Source: Hypomesus transpacificus
Lineage: Eukaryota; Chordata; Actinopteri; Osmeriformes; Osmeridae
NCBI RefSeq assembly: GCF_021917145.1
Contig: NC_061074.1
Span: 9,860,384-9,924,383 of the forward strand
Direction: 5' to 3'
Length of the DNA stretch: 64,000 nt
Part shown: positions 48,258 to 62,800 of the stretch, piece by piece
Position numbering within the stretch: the stretch's first letter is position 1
How the letters are laid out: the number at the start of each line of letters is the position of its first letter
Notes under the pieces: generated by a model
The model's database searches: none
Seen by the model: only the letters and a program-made list of their open reading frames with translations
Told to the model about the DNA's origin: nothing
Program-made: the position numbers and the translations under genes

Positions 48258-51200
48258 GGAGTGAGAGAGTGGGTGTGTTGGCGTTGTGTAGTAGACGAAT
48301 GTGTGAAATTGCAGGCCGAATATGTCCCTTTCACATCAACAAACTAAAACTGTTCTGACTGTTTAAGTGAGGCTTAAACAGACTGCCGCAGTGTGGAAAA
48401 CTTGCTGTTGGCTTTGATTCATGCTGTCAAGACTTATGGGTTTCAAGTGAGTCTCAAGTATCACATGCTGGCATTATCCAGCTGTCTCAAATACACACAC
48501 ACACTCACAATTCTACACACACTGGACAGGAAAGCCAAAGGCTTTCATCCACATCCATCTCAACCATGTGGTAATCTCCATGTGTTAACACTGGACTTGT
48601 CACGTGTGTGTCGGTGTATCTGTGTTTGTTTGTGTGTGTGTGTGTGACCGTGCGCTTGCAGCCATCTGAGTGTGAAAATATCTGCACACCAACTGAACTT
48701 GTCCTCAGTGAACATGAGTGAGCTCTGATGACAAACACGTCTTATCCCGTCTGCTGTGCGCGTGTCTTCTGCTGTGTTCTTGTGCCGCACAAGTTGAGGA
48801 TCTGCAGCCCAACGGCTATCTGGTGGCATGGAGCCTGCTCTCCCATGTAGGGCTGGCTGTTGACATGGAAATGCTGNNNNNNNNNNNNNNNNNNNNNNNN
48901 NNNNNNNNNNNNNNNNNNNNNNNNNNNNNNNNNNNNNNNNNNNNNNNNNNNNNNNNNNNNNNNNNNNNNNNNNNNNAGTCTGAACGATGTTCAATCCTTA
49001 AGTCAAGCTCCACAAAAAAGATTTATCCCTAAATGACTTTAGTAAATAGTTTAAGTCGATACAATAACCATATCTCCGACGTCCTATTCTGACAGCAGTC
49101 AAATCCTCCTCAGAATAGTTGAGCATTGTTTTACACACACCTGGCCATCCGTCAGACTGTCTCAGCCGATCAGCGCATTGTTCAACCAAGAACTTAATTA
49201 TCCTCTATGGAGAACCTGCAGGTGTATGGTCTGCGGCTCGTTTAAAATGTCTTGGCTCGTTCCCAGTTCCGCCCCAGACAATAGAAATGAAAATTGATTT
49301 TGTGTTGAAGCTCAGGGACAAAGCTAACTCCAGAGAGCTTATATTTTCCATTAAGTAGCCATACTGCCACAAAAAAAGTTTCCAAACGCGAAAATAATTG
49401 AATTATTCGTTCGAGAACGACGCTTCGGGTGTTGACGTAGAAACGTTCTGACCTTGAAGTGTGGATAACCAGGCAAGTCACTGCCTTTGTCCTTGGCTGG
49501 CGTGAGAACCAGGAAGCTGTGGAGTAGAGGACGGGGAAAACCATGCAGGCCCTGCCGGAACACCGACTTCAACCTGAGGCATCACCGTGGCACCCACACA
49601 AACACTGTCAGTCACAGGCCAGGGAGAGACATGAAGGGGAGAAAGAGAGAAGGGAACATAGATAGAGACAGAGAGAGACAGAGAGAGACAGAGAGGGACG
49701 GGAACATTGAGAGAGAGAGAGTACATATAGAAATAGAGTATGTATACCGTTTGTGTGTATATGGAAGTATATGGGGGAGGGGGAGGGGGAGGGGGAGGGG
49801 GAGGGGGAGGGGGAGGGGGAGGGGGAGGGGGAGGGGGAGGGGGAGGGGGAGGGGGACATACCTTGTTGTATAAACTGTACTGAACAAGCGGTGGATGCAG
49901 GGAGGACAGGAAGGGGTGAAGGAGGGGAGACAGACGAGGAAAGAAGTCGAGGGTATTGAGGTGAAGGACGGTAAGTTTACTTTCTGGAGTTTCAAAAGGT
50001 AATCTGAATGATGCTAACAGGATCATCAGAAACCCTCCTGGCTGTTTCCTGTTTCCTGTTTCCTGTGCTGCCATGTCGCTTTAGTTCTTTCTTCCTTTTT
50101 TTCTGCTCCTTTTCTTTCACTGTCACCTTTGATCGGATGTGTGCTCAGTGTTATATTCAGCACACACACAGACCCCTTGCCGCCCTCACCCACACCTCAC
50201 AGACACTCTCTTCACACACCCCCCACACCTCACACACACTCTTCACTCTAAACACAGACACACACACTTCAGTGAGACACACTCCACTGTGGATTGAGAG
50301 CACTGCACAACTAATTAAAGAGAGTGAAATTAATTAAGGCGATATAGAGTATAAATGACTTGTCCATAGATGGTTCTGGAAGGGACTCTCCACTGTCACA
50401 GTGTAATTAGATGATCCTCGGGATTAGACGTAATCTAGGTTGCTGTTTCATGTGATGTGGACTTTTGACTCCATTTTAATGAACTTGATGTTGATGTCGT
50501 GCGACGGCGTGTAGGAGAGGATTGTGGGTAAGTGGGGGAGAGAGTACAGCGGGGTTATGGAGTTCTCTAGAGTGTAAATTACAGAACAGAAATACTATGA
50601 GATGGTTTGGTAGAATAAATTACAGAATACATTGGAGAGGGTAACAGAGGCAGAGAGAGTGAGAGTGAGAGGGAGAGGGAAAGGGAGAGGGAGAGGGAGA
50701 GGGAGAGGGAGAGGGAGAGGGAGAGGGAGAGGGGGCAGAGGGAGAGGGGGCAGAGGGAGAGGGAGAGGGAGAGGGAGAGGGAGAGGGGGCAGAGGGAGAG
50801 GGGGCAGAGGGAGAGGGAGAGGGAGAGGGAGAGGGAGAGGGGGCAGAGGGAGAGGGGGCAGAGGGAGAGGGGGCAGAGGGAGAGGGAGAGGGAGAGGGAG
50901 AGGGAGAGGGAGAGGCAGAGGCAGAGGCAGAGGCAGAGGCAGAGGCAGAGGCAGAGGCAGAGGCAGAGGCAGAGGGAGAGGGAGAGGGAGAGGGAGAGGG
51001 AGAGGGAGAGGGAGAGGGGGCAGAGTAAGAGAGAAAGATGTTATTCCCTGTGGGAGGTGATGTTAACACCTACATAACCCGTGTACACCTGGGTTACTGT
51101 TACCCCTGGAAACCATATTATTAACACTGTAACCTACTTTCATTGGAGCTCAGCAGCTCCAGGTTATCTGTCTCTCTTCCTTTTTTCCCTCTTTGTCAAA

Positions 51201-54200
51201 GCCCCCAGCCCCTCAGGCCCTCAGCCCTCCATGATATGCTGTAACTACACCATACTGGACTGTATTTTCCAAACTGTGCTACACGCTGGTGTTGTCTTGT
51301 GAAAGGCATAGGTCAGTGGAGTGAAGGTTCTAAAGAGAAAAAAGTGAGAGAGACAGAGAGTAAGACTGGGCTGTTAGAAGCCGGTCTCAACATCACTCAG
51401 TGGGCCGGTGAGGACAACGATATGTGGGAGATAAAGGCCTTTTTACTGGATACGGGTGGCAATGTTTTTGATTTTTCGTCCAGAAAATGAAGAGGGATGA
51501 TAGCTATAAATATTTCAGTACATTTGGGGTGGGAGTGTGTGAGAGTGGCTGTTGGTCTGTGGGCGGGTCTGTGTATATTTAAAGACATCTCATGAATGGA
51601 AAAGACTTTGAGTTAGCCTTTGAATGAAGGTGTCGATTGATTTTGCAAGCAATCCTTTCCATCTCTCCATCTAATTTTTCTGAAATCTCTTTTGGTCGTT
51701 CTACCCCTCCATCCACCCCTCTCTCTTTGTTCCTGTGTCTCTCATTAGTCCGTCTCTCAACAGGGCCAACACAAACTCAGGAGGGAGACATTTAATTTCC
51801 AAGCCAATTAAAAGGCCAAATTCATTATTTTATTGAATGGAGTGGAATTAATTGTTTGATTGTGAGTGTCTAGAATAGCGAGTGTAAACCCATTAAGCTA
51901 TGCCAACAAACTGATTGCTGCCCCCTGCCGACTCATCTCTAATTAACTTTCATTCAGAGGGCAGGATGGCCATCTGTTGAATCGTGTGCCCCAGCAGATA
52001 TCAATCCCAGGGTGTGGACAGAGTGCTGGTCACAGCAGAGGGGTAGTGTGTGTAAGGCTTGTCCAGGTGATCTACTAGGTCTCTACCTCCAGGCTCGCCT
52101 CTGTTTGGCCCTGAAACAGAGCACAGCGGTGTCATCATCCTTCATGGCAGGAGCTGGGGAAAGCTACCACATCATCATTAATCGCCCCGGGCACCCGGCC
52201 TGACTCAGCGCGTCCTCGCCTCGTGCCCTACATTCTCTCAGCAGCAGCTTGGGAGATTGGGCCGCACGGTTCTGAAGTTGGGAATTTGCGACGTCCGGGA
52301 AAAACAGAGAAACTTCTTGTTCTCTCCCTGTGAGACGTTTTTAGAACTTCTCCTTCTGTTGAAAGTCTGGCATCGTTAGGCATGAAACTTTACCAGACTG
52401 AACGGTATATTTTGAAGAGATCTGTCCGCCATCCTTGGCGAGGTCTTCAGAAGACGTCGACATGTCAGATAATTCCGTGTCCTCTGATTGGTCTCAGCTC
52501 TTGATGAACACCTAGATGCACTTCTACAGGTCAATCAGATTCAAGGGGATCGATGGATGTCAGTTCTCGTGTGCCAGACTAGTGTCCCAGTTGCAGGTGA
52601 AACCAGAAGTAATCCTAAACACAACCTGTCATAGTGAGGCATAATCCTAACCCGATACCGAGCACCAGCATCCACCACCAACACAGTGATGTCAGTGTGC
52701 GGGAGTCAACAGACACACGGTTAGCAATGGCGTCCTCGTGCCTCTCCTGTCTCCCTCATCTTGTGAAAGACTCTGTGTGGTCAGGAGAGGTGAGGCTGTG
52801 AGGGGTCAGGAGAGGTGAGGCTGTGAGGGGTCAGGAGAGGTGAGGCTGTGTGGGGTCAGGAGAGGTGAGGCTGTGAGGGGTCAGGAGAGGTGAGGCTGTG
52901 TGGGGTTAGGAGAGGTGAGGCTGTGTGGGGTCAGGAGAGGTGAGGCTGTGTGGGGTCAGATGAGGCTGCGTGGGGTCAGGAGAGGTGAGGCTGTGTGTGG
53001 TCAGGAGAGGTGAGGCTGTGTGGGGTCAGGAGAGGCTGTGTGGGGTCAGGTGAGGTGAGGCTGTGTGGGGTCAGGTGAGGCTGTGTGGGGTCAGGTGAGG
53101 CTGTGTGGGGTCAGGAGGGCTGTGTGTGGTCAGGTGAGGCTGTGTGGGGTCAGGTGAGGTGAGGCTGTGTGGGGTCAGGAGAGGTGAGGCTGTGTGGGGT
53201 CAGGAGAGGTGAGGCTGTGTGGGGTCAGGAGAGGTGAGGCTGTGTGGGGTCAGGAGAGGTGAGGCTGTGTGGGGTCAGGAGAGCTGAGGCTGTGTGGGGT
53301 CAGGTGAGGCTGTGTGGGGTCAGGAGAGGTGAGGCTGTGTGTGGTCAGGAGAGGTGAGGCTCTGTGGGGTCAGGAGAGGTGAGGCTGTGTGGGGTCAGGA
53401 GAGGTGAGGCTGTGTGGGGTCAGGTGAGGCTGTGTGGGGTCAGGAGAGGTGAGGCTGTGTGTGGTCAGGAGAGGTGAGGCTGTGTGGAGTCAGGAGAGGT
53501 GAGGCTGTGTGGGGTCAGGTGAGGCTGTGTGGGGTCAGGTGAGGCTGTGTGTGGTCAGGAGAGGTGAGGCTGTGTGGGGTCAGGTGAGGTGAGGCTGTGT
53601 GGGGTCAGGTGAGGCTGTGTGGGGTCAGGTGAGGTGAGGCTGTGTGGGGTCAGGTGAGGCTGTGTGGGGTCAGGTGAGGTGAGGCTGTGTGGGGTCAGGT
53701 GAGGCTGTGTGGGGTCAGGTGAGGTGAGGCTGTGTGGGGTCAGGAGAGGCTGTGTGGGGTCAGGTGAGGCTGTGTGGGGTCAGGAGGGCTGTGTGGGGTC
53801 AGGTGAGGTGAGGAGAAGAGACAGCAAGTCCATTCACACTGTGCCACTTAGATGAGGATACATGAGAGTTGTTTTAGTCCACGTGTCTACTCTCAGTTCA
53901 GCGTGTTTCAGAGTGTGTGTCTGGTGTTGTGTTTCTCTGTGTGCATGTGTGTCTGGTGTTGTGTTTCTCTGCTTGTGTCTGGTGTTGTGTTTCTCTGTGT
54001 GTGTGTCTATTACCAAGCAAGTTTGTCTGCTTGTTTATTTCCGTGTGCTAATGTGTCACTCTCCTGTCATTCCAGTCACCATGGTCTTACTGGAAGCTGA
54101 CACGACAGGTTTGAGAGCAGGGCTGATTCCTGATTGGTCATGGCCTGACTCATGCGGTTTCTTTTTGGCTGGGATGTCAGTGGGAACGAAAAGGGTGTGT

Positions 54201-54202
54201 GT

Positions 54203-54239
<37 letters not shown>

Positions 54240-56929
54240 GGAGAGAGAGACTCTGTTTCATCTGTGTGAGGGGCAATGTCACAGCCCATCAGAAACACTC
54301 AGCATCACACGTATGGGGATCATGCAACATGACAGAACCTTGAAGGATACACACACACAAACACACACACCCACAGACTCACACACAAACACGCACGGAG
54401 GAATGAAGGCACACACACAAACACATGCATGCACTCAAGTATATGCAAAAACTCGCTCTCTCAGTCCCGCTCCCTCTCACTTAGTCCCCCTCTCTCTCTT
54501 AGTCCCTCTCTCTCTCTTAGTCCCTCTCTCTCTTTCTCTCTCTCTCTGTCTCTCTCTCTCAGTCCCCCCCTCTCTCTCTCTCTCTCTCTTAGTCCCTCTC
54601 TCTTTCTCTCTCTCTCTGTCCCTCTTTCTCTGTCCCCCCCCCCTCTCTCTCTCTCTCTTTCTCTCCCACTCTCTCTGTCTTACATTGATGACTGTCATCA
54701 TCATTGATGATAATTGCACACATCACACTCACACACACACAGACTGATTGAATGCATCTCACACTCTCAACCGAGTGTCCACGGTGTCCACGGCAACAGT
54801 GTTGTTTTCCTTTAGGGCCTGTGTCGGGTTAATGACACAGAAAATGAGATCATTACCACAACAACAGGGCTGTTAAAGTATCCATTTCACCTAGAGAGGT
54901 ACAACACACACACACACAGACTCTCTCTTTCTTTGTCTCGATAGATCTTTGTGTTTCTCTGCCTTGTCAAGTGGAACATAAACAGAACAATGGGAGACTT
55001 TATTCCTTTACATATGATACACACACACACACAATCCCCTGCTTTACAGACCCTTTTTGACTGCAATTGGAATTAAATGTCTCCCCATCCCTTTTCTTCT
55101 CTCTCTTTCCTTCGTTCATTTCTCCAGGAACCTGGGGAAGTCTGGACTCAGAGTATCCTGCTTGGGACTCGGTGAGCTTGTAAAAATACACGCACCCACA
55201 CCAGTAGCATATCCAGAATACACACACGGACACACGTGCATACACACACGCACACACACATGCGTGGTTTATAGAGATCAGTAAGTAAAACATAAGCAAT
55301 AAAAGCACTGGAAGGAAGAAGAAAAGGAGGACTGGTGGAGAAGGAGGGTCAGAGGTCAGGAGACAAGGACCCCTGTGGTTGATCACACGGTCTTCTCAGG
55401 GGTCAGGACTGAGTAGGTATCCATCTGGTTTATACTGATTAATATAAATTGTAATCCCATGTTTATAGACGCTGAGACATATTGGGAAAGAAGGAATGGA
55501 TGGATAGTCATAACAAGGACGACTGTTATATCCCTGAGTAGAAGTACTTGGATGATTGCTCACGGACAATAAAGGTGGGGAGTTTGAATAGGATGAAAGG
55601 AGAGAGGTGGATGCTGAAGAGGGTGAATAGAGGAGAGGAAGAAAGAGAGGAAGAGGGGGAGCAGTCTGGTTTGGGAGGAAGGGAGGGTTTAAGGAAGGAA
55701 GGAAGGAAGGAAGGAAGGTAGGGACCAAGGGAGGATAGGAGAGAGGATAGGGGGATGACCAAGGGGCAGTGTCTGTGCTCCCCTCCCAGGTGGGAGTGGG
55801 GGAGATAAGGTCAGCCTAATGCCAGCTGGCTGCTGCCCAGCACGGCCCTGGGCATCCCTGACAGGGTGGGTAGGCATGGAGGACATGGGGGAATGGGAGG
55901 TGGGGTGGAGGGCGTAGGGGGAGAAGAGAGAACGCCAATATCGTTCTCTGTCTCATTACAGGCAGGGAGTGATGTGTGTTCTGTGTGTGTGTGTGTATTG
56001 GATGTCATGCCAAATTTGGGAAACAGGTTGGCACACTGCTACAATAACTCAGGTCGACCAGTGTGACAATTCTACAAGCGATTAGGGTTTAACTGCTGTC
56101 TGGTACAACACACACACACACATAACTGCAGCTGCACTCACAAACACAGCACACACACACTGGCGCGTGTGCTCAACCCCTTTTAGACTTCCATGACAGA
56201 GTGCATCCATGAACACCAAGCTGTCCCTGCATTAGGACAAACAGCACTGACTGAATCTGTGGGATTCAGACTGTCGTGTCTGACCCATGCCACGACAAAG
56301 ATTCGTCCAGACACACACACACACGCACTCTCACACACACACACACACGCATAAATGCACGTGCACTCTTATGCACAACCTTTGTCTCTTAATTAAATGC
56401 CTTGTGATTAAAAGTCCCAACCTGGGAGTGTGAATGTGTGTGTGTGAACGTGTGTGCGTGTGTTAGTGATGGGCGTGTGTGTGAGTGGTGTGTGTGTGTG
56501 TGTGACCTTCAAGCCTCTCTAGTGGAGCCCCCCCCAGGTCCCTCTGTCAGTGAGCAGGGCTCAGAGGCATGACTGGCCATGGTTATTTATGATTAGCATC
56601 TCACACACACACACATTTGTTTTCCAAATCTGTATTCCTTGAGCTTCTCTTTTTCACAGTAGCAGTGTTTTGTGTGGGCGTGTATTTTAACAGTGCTTCC
56701 TGCATGATGCAGGGGGGGCTTTCACCTGCCTTGTCACCTTGGTGATCAGGGACGTACACACAAACAAAGTGGACATGGAGATGACACAATGACCTGTGTG
56801 TTCACACAGACAGACCCAAGACACTTCCACACACACACACCACAGAGACACGCACAGACATACACAGACCCAAGACACAGACTTGGTCATCTCAGCTGGA
56901 GCCCCAGCCGGCCCCTGGACACGCCCACT

Positions 56930-56981
<52 letters not shown>

Positions 56982-58349
56982 GTCTCTCTCTCTCTCTCTG
57001 TCTGTCTCTGTCTCTCTATCTCTCTCTCTCCTACAGGCACGTGGGTGACGTTCGGGGGTCAGATCACAGACGAGGTAAGACACGTAAGCCGCCGTATCCC
57101 AAGCCCCCTCCAGGTTCCCTGGGCTGCCTCTGATGGCTTCACCCGGCTGCCTCTGATGGCTTCACCCTGCTCCCTGAGCTGCCTCTGATAGCTTCACCCT
57201 GCTCCCTGAGCTGCCTCTGATAGCTTCACCCTGCTGCCTCTGATAGCTTCACCCTGCTCCCTGGGCTGCCTCTGATAGCTTCACCCTGCTCCCTGGGCTG
57301 CCTCTGATAGCTTCACCCTGCTCCCTGAGCTGCCTCTGATAGCTTCACCCTGCTCCCTGAGCTGCCTCTGATTGCTTCACCCTGCTCCCTGGGCTGCCTC
57401 TGATAGCTTCACCCTGCTCCCTGAGCTGCCTCTGATGGCTTCACCCTGCTGCCTCTGATAGCTTCACCCTGCTCCCTGGGCTGCCTCTGATGGCTTCACC
57501 TTGCTCCCTGGGCTGCCTCTGATAGCTTCACCCTGCTCCCTGAGCTGCCTCTGATGGCTTCACCCTGCTCCCTGGGCTGCCTCTGATAGCTTCACCCTGC
57601 TGCCTCTGATAGCTTCACCCTGCTGCCTCTGATAGCTTCACCCTGCTCCCTGGGCTGCCTCTGATGGCTTCACCTTGCTCCCCTGCCATGTTCCTGTCTC
57701 TGGAGTTCCACTAAAGTCACATTTCCAGAGTCCCAAACACCGCTGTGGGTGACATCTCTTCTCAGTTCTGTCTCGTTCAGAGCGGTAATGCACTTGAGTG
57801 CGTCTGTGGTTTTCAGCCGGAGGTCTGTGCTTCACCCTGAGTGGAGGAGAGGGGCCTTCTCTTCCACTTCCACACAAACACTTCATCCTCTCTTCAGTGG
57901 CGACACAGTGTGCTGTGTGTGTTTCTGTGTGTGTTTCTGTGAGTGTGTGTGTTCATAAACAAGAGTGCCTGTGACCCAAAGGGAGGTGAAAAGCTGGACT
58001 TACGTAACTGTGGAGGGCTTTGCCTCCAGTGTTGACCATAGCGTGCCATCTCAGTGTCACCTACCCCATGTAAACTCTGCAGGCTTTAGATGTTACAGGC
58101 TAACATGGATGCCCTGGTACAAAGTCACTGCCATGCCATGCTTCACAGCCTCAGCCCCCACCCGGAGTCCAGAGCGTTGGGCTCTAACCCCCTGTGTGGA
58201 TAGATCTGACAGTCTGTTACACACACGTGCATGGGAAAGCCCGGGAAGTCTAGAATACACACACACACTCACAAACCCTACCTAACAAGCCTCCAACAAG
58301 CACAAACTTTCCCTATTTCATGAGTCAGTGCTGCGTCATCTTTCTTGAG

Positions 58350-58385
<36 letters not shown>

Positions 58386-59840
58386 ATGACTACACGCCCT
58401 GTCCTCAAGTCCCCTGGGCTTCCAGCCTCAGGTCTGAGCGATGCCTCCTCTGTCCAGGCGAGGATGTTATGACTGTTCCTCTCCTCCCCCGGCCCGAACA
58501 ACCCGCCCTGCTTGACATTTACAGAGGACTACCGTCGGCCATTTTGGATGAGCAACGCATTGCAGCTGGGGAGCCTGATGTGATCCTTGTGAGACAGGCG
58601 GGGGAGGGGAGGGGGGAAGAGGGGAGGGAGGGGGGGGAGAGGGAGGGGGGGGGGGGAGGGAAGGGAAGGGGAAGAAGGGGGGCTAGGCTGTTGACATAAG
58701 TTCAAGTACTTTTTGAGGTCGGTGGCACTCCAGCACAGTGCTTTGTGACCTTGAACACAGGCTGTAAACACACAGACGTGGAACGAACAAGCCATTTGAT
58801 TCTCACGCACACACACACAGACTCACACATACACGTGCGAACACGCACAAACACACACCGGCTTTGACGTCACTAAGAGAACATTCCGGGGCAGCTTCGG
58901 GTCATGGTATGATGGTGGCACCTTGGCTTCAGTTCCTATTTTATCCTCAGTGTATAATGGTGTGTGTGTGTGTGTGTGCGCATCAGTCCCAAGGTCTGTT
59001 CTGTGAGAGGGGAGAGGTCAGCCGTGATTAGATTTTTTTTGTCGCTCTGAGACTTGTTTGATTATAAAGGATGAACAAGTTACCACATCACTGCTCCAAG
59101 ACACAGGAGGTCTCCTCTCTCTCCCTCTCTTTCTTCCCGCTAACTTTTTCTCTTTTGTTCTGTCCCTATCACTTTATTGACTCCTTCTTCAGAATCACAT
59201 CTTGAACTGCTTCTTACTCATGCACACTTTCCCTCTCTCACGGTCACCAGCCTTCACACCTCCGTAGCTTTCTCTACTTGTTTGTCTTATGGTTTCTTCC
59301 CTTTAGCACTATTTTTTGGTTGTTCACAATATGTACTTCTTGTTTTTGACTACCCGCAATGCTGTGGGGCTATCTTGTTGTTATTATCAGTGACCTATTC
59401 ACTTTGTAAAGCTCTCTCTTGGAAGTTGCTTTGGATAAAAGCGTCTGCTAAATGAATACATGTAAATGTCTCCATTCCTTTCATCTTCATTTCTCTGCAT
59501 CCCTGTCTTTCTCTCTCTCCCCTCTCTCTCCCCTCTCTCTCCCCCCTCTCTCCCCCCTCTCTCCCATCTCTCTCCTCCACTGTCTGTCTCTCTCTATCCT
59601 TTCTCTGCACCTCTCACTCCATCCCCTCTCTGTTTCCTTTCTTTCCTCTGTTTACTTTCATTTTCATAGTCTATTATTCCTCGTTTATTCTTGTGTCTCA
59701 GAGAGAGAGAGAGGGAGTCTGGGAGACGAGCCAGCTAATCTTTCAACTTTGTGTTCATTCTTTCTTAAGTAGTGTGTTCTCCTTGCTTTTGACACACACA
59801 GTTACACTCACACACACATGTTCACACTCACACACACATG

Positions 59841-59875
<35 letters not shown>

Positions 59876-62800
59876 ACCCAGCGGGTCAGATCTCGGTCCA
59901 GCTTGACACTGCAGTGTTGAGGAGAATTGACTGACTGATCCTCAGAGGAGATTGGATTAGTGAGCTTACAGACACACACACACACAGACACAGAAACACA
60001 CACTGCCGCAGAGAAAAACGATAGCAAATTCACTTAAAACCCTGTTGCAATAAAGCCATGAAAGGAAATTGAATCTGGGAACAATTCAGGCTGATGATAT
60101 ATAGACCTCACTCGGCAAGAATCAGGATAAGGTTGGCACACACACACTCACACAAACTCACCCACACAGTCACACACATACACACACACAGATTTCAGGG
60201 AAACGGAAAGGCAAGAACTGAATGGATCTCCTGGTCCACCTGAGGATATATGACTAAAGCTAACGCGTCATCCACAACTTCAAGTGTTCTCCACTCATGT
60301 TCTATATCAGTAGAACCTCCAGTCAGCCCGATGTTTACAGGCAGGAGTGGTGTTCTGTCACATACAGAATGTCAGTTCCCTGTCCTCTCAGTCTAACCAG
60401 GATCTCCAGAATATGACCACTGCTACCGTCATCCACCTGCTCAGCAGAGCCAACCCTTCACTGGTGTGACAGTGTCTCAACCTGGAGAACTACAAGTCAT
60501 CTGATCTCTGACGTGTGTGTGTGTCTCTCTCTCTTTATGTGGGTGTGTGTGTGTCTCTTTCTGTGGTTGTGTGTGTGTCTCTTTCTGTGGGTGTGTGTGT
60601 GTCTCTTTCTGTGGGTGTGTGTGTGTCTCTTTCTGTGGGTGTGTGTGTGCTCCCAGGTGGCTGAACAGCTCATGACCATCGCCTATGAAAGCGGGGTGAA
60701 CCTCTTTGACACAGCGGAGGTCTACGCTGGCGGGAAGTGAGTCCTCCACAGTGAATTCTCACTGTACATACTAACACACACACACACACACACGCTCAGT
60801 AGGCTTGACTGGGTTACAGAGAGGATGTGTTGCTGTGTTTACAGGGCTGAGGTCATTCTGGGCAACATCATCAAGAAGAAGTGTTGGAGGTAATATCTGT
60901 CTTCTGTGTGTGTTTGTGTGTGTATGTTTGTTTTTTTCATTTTCTGAATCAAGACAAGGATGTGACAAGTGCTTTGAACTAGTACATGTCAACAGTTGAC
61001 GTTCCTTTGCAAACATGAGAGCGTACACACACACACACACACAGTCGCCGCCACAAATGCCAGATGTCTCCAGTGTAGTTCTGAGAAGAGGCTCTCCTGA
61101 GGGGTACAGTATGGCTCTCCTGAGGGGTACAGTATGGCTCTCCTGAGGGGTACAGTGAGACTCTCCTGAGGGGTAGAGTATGGCTCTCCTGAGGGGTACA
61201 GTATGGCTCTCCTGAGGGGTACAGTATGGCTCTCCTGAGGGGTACAGTGAGACTCTCCTGAGGGGTACAGTGAGGCTCTCCTGAGGGGTACAGTATGGCT
61301 CTCCTGAGGGGTACAGTAAGGGCTCTCCTGAGGGGTAGAGTATGGCTCTCCTGAGGGGTACAGTATGGCTCTCCTGAGGGGTACAGTAAGGGCTCTCCTG
61401 AGGGGTACAGTGAGGCTCTCCTGAGGGGTACAGTATGGCTCTCCTGAGGGGTACAGTGAGGCTCTCCTGAGGGGTACAGTATGGCTCTCCTGAGGGGTAC
61501 AGTATGGCTCTCCTGAGGGGTACAGTGAGACTCTCCTGAGGGGTACAGTATGGCTCTCCTGAGGGGTACAGTAAGGGCTCTCCTGAGGGGTAGAGTATGG
61601 CTCTCCTGAGGGGTACAGTCAGGCTCTCCTGAGGGGTACAGTATGGCTCTCCTGAGGGGTACAGTCAGGCTCTCCTCAGGGGTACAGTCAGGCTCTCCTG
61701 AGGGGTTTCTGGAAGCTTCCAACATCCTCCAGCTCTGTTATTGATTTGTCTAGTCATATTTTCAATCGACGAGGAGTTGCTTATAAAGAAACTCACAATA
61801 CACACACACACACACACACCAAAGGCACCCCATTCCCCCATATACATCACACGTACACACATTCTAATGCATGTGTGTGTCTGTTGTCTCACGGTGTGTG
61901 TTGTGACTAATCGTTGCCTCCTGTTCTGTCATGACAGCAGGTGTTTTGCTTCTGTCTCCTGATTGTGACATTGTTCAGTCAGTTAGGAGTTGAGGGCTGC
62001 AGGTGAATGCTAATGTGTTTCCTGTCTGGGATCACAGAACCTGTCCAATGTAGGCCAACTGGAGATTCAACAGCAGGACACATACAGTCATTTAGAATGG
62101 AAACGATTGTGTGTGTGTGTGTGTGTGTTTGAGAGAGAGAGTCAGAGAGAGAGAGCGAGAACAGCGAGACAGCTTGACTTAACAAAAGAGAATCTTTAAT
62201 GGAAGCAGAAATCTATTTTATTCCTTCCTCCCCTCTCATCCTCTCTCTCACTCTCAATCTCCCTCTCTCTCCAACTCGCCATCTCTCTCACTCCCCATCT
62301 TCCTCTCTCCCTCTCTCTCCATCTCTCTCTATTTCACTCTCTCGCCATCCACCTCTATCCCAATCTACCTCTCTCTACCCCTCCTCCTCTCTCTTCCCCT
62401 CCTCCTCTCTCTTCCCCTCCTCCTCTCTCTTCCTCTTTCTACCCCTCCTCCTCTCTCTTCCCCTCCTCCTCTCTTCTTCCTCTCTCTACCCTTCCTCCTC
62501 TCTCCCCTCTCCTTTTCTCAGACGCTCCAGTCTGGTGATCACCACAAAGCTCTACTGGGGAGGAAAGTAAGTGCCCCCTCTCGTCGTCGTTTACTTCCTT
62601 CTTGTCAAAGCAGATGGAGTGTTTCTGCACCGGCCGTGCCGCATTCAATCCTTGATATTAACATCTTGTCACAAAAGCTCCTTCTGCTGACTCGGCCTGT
62701 TTCAGTGCAAACTACATCTTTCCTGTGGAGACACACACACACACACACACACACTGCTGTCAGGCTGTGCAGGGAGCGTTGTGCCATTGGGAGATGTGAT

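Larger units (their letters stand above)
48207..55127 (+). other. kcnab1 intron 1 (6.9 kb), repeat-rich
   Basis: Contains the assembly gap and several large arrays. No alternative first exon ending in the family's TGM-x-YR could be found by eye; one might lie in the gap or left of the window. Confidence 0.6.

Noticed and set aside
48718-49032. Open frames across the N run
   Set aside because: They are artefacts of translating the assembly gap.
50620-51069. Ser-Pro and Gly-Arg repeat frames
   Set aside because: Translation of the GAGGGA hexamer array.
61085-61705. CRISPR-like array
   Set aside because: Repeats are contiguous with no unique spacers, and the DNA is eukaryotic; it is a minisatellite.
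60979-61725. 248-codon minus frame
   Set aside because: Product of the 23-bp array; no start context or homology.
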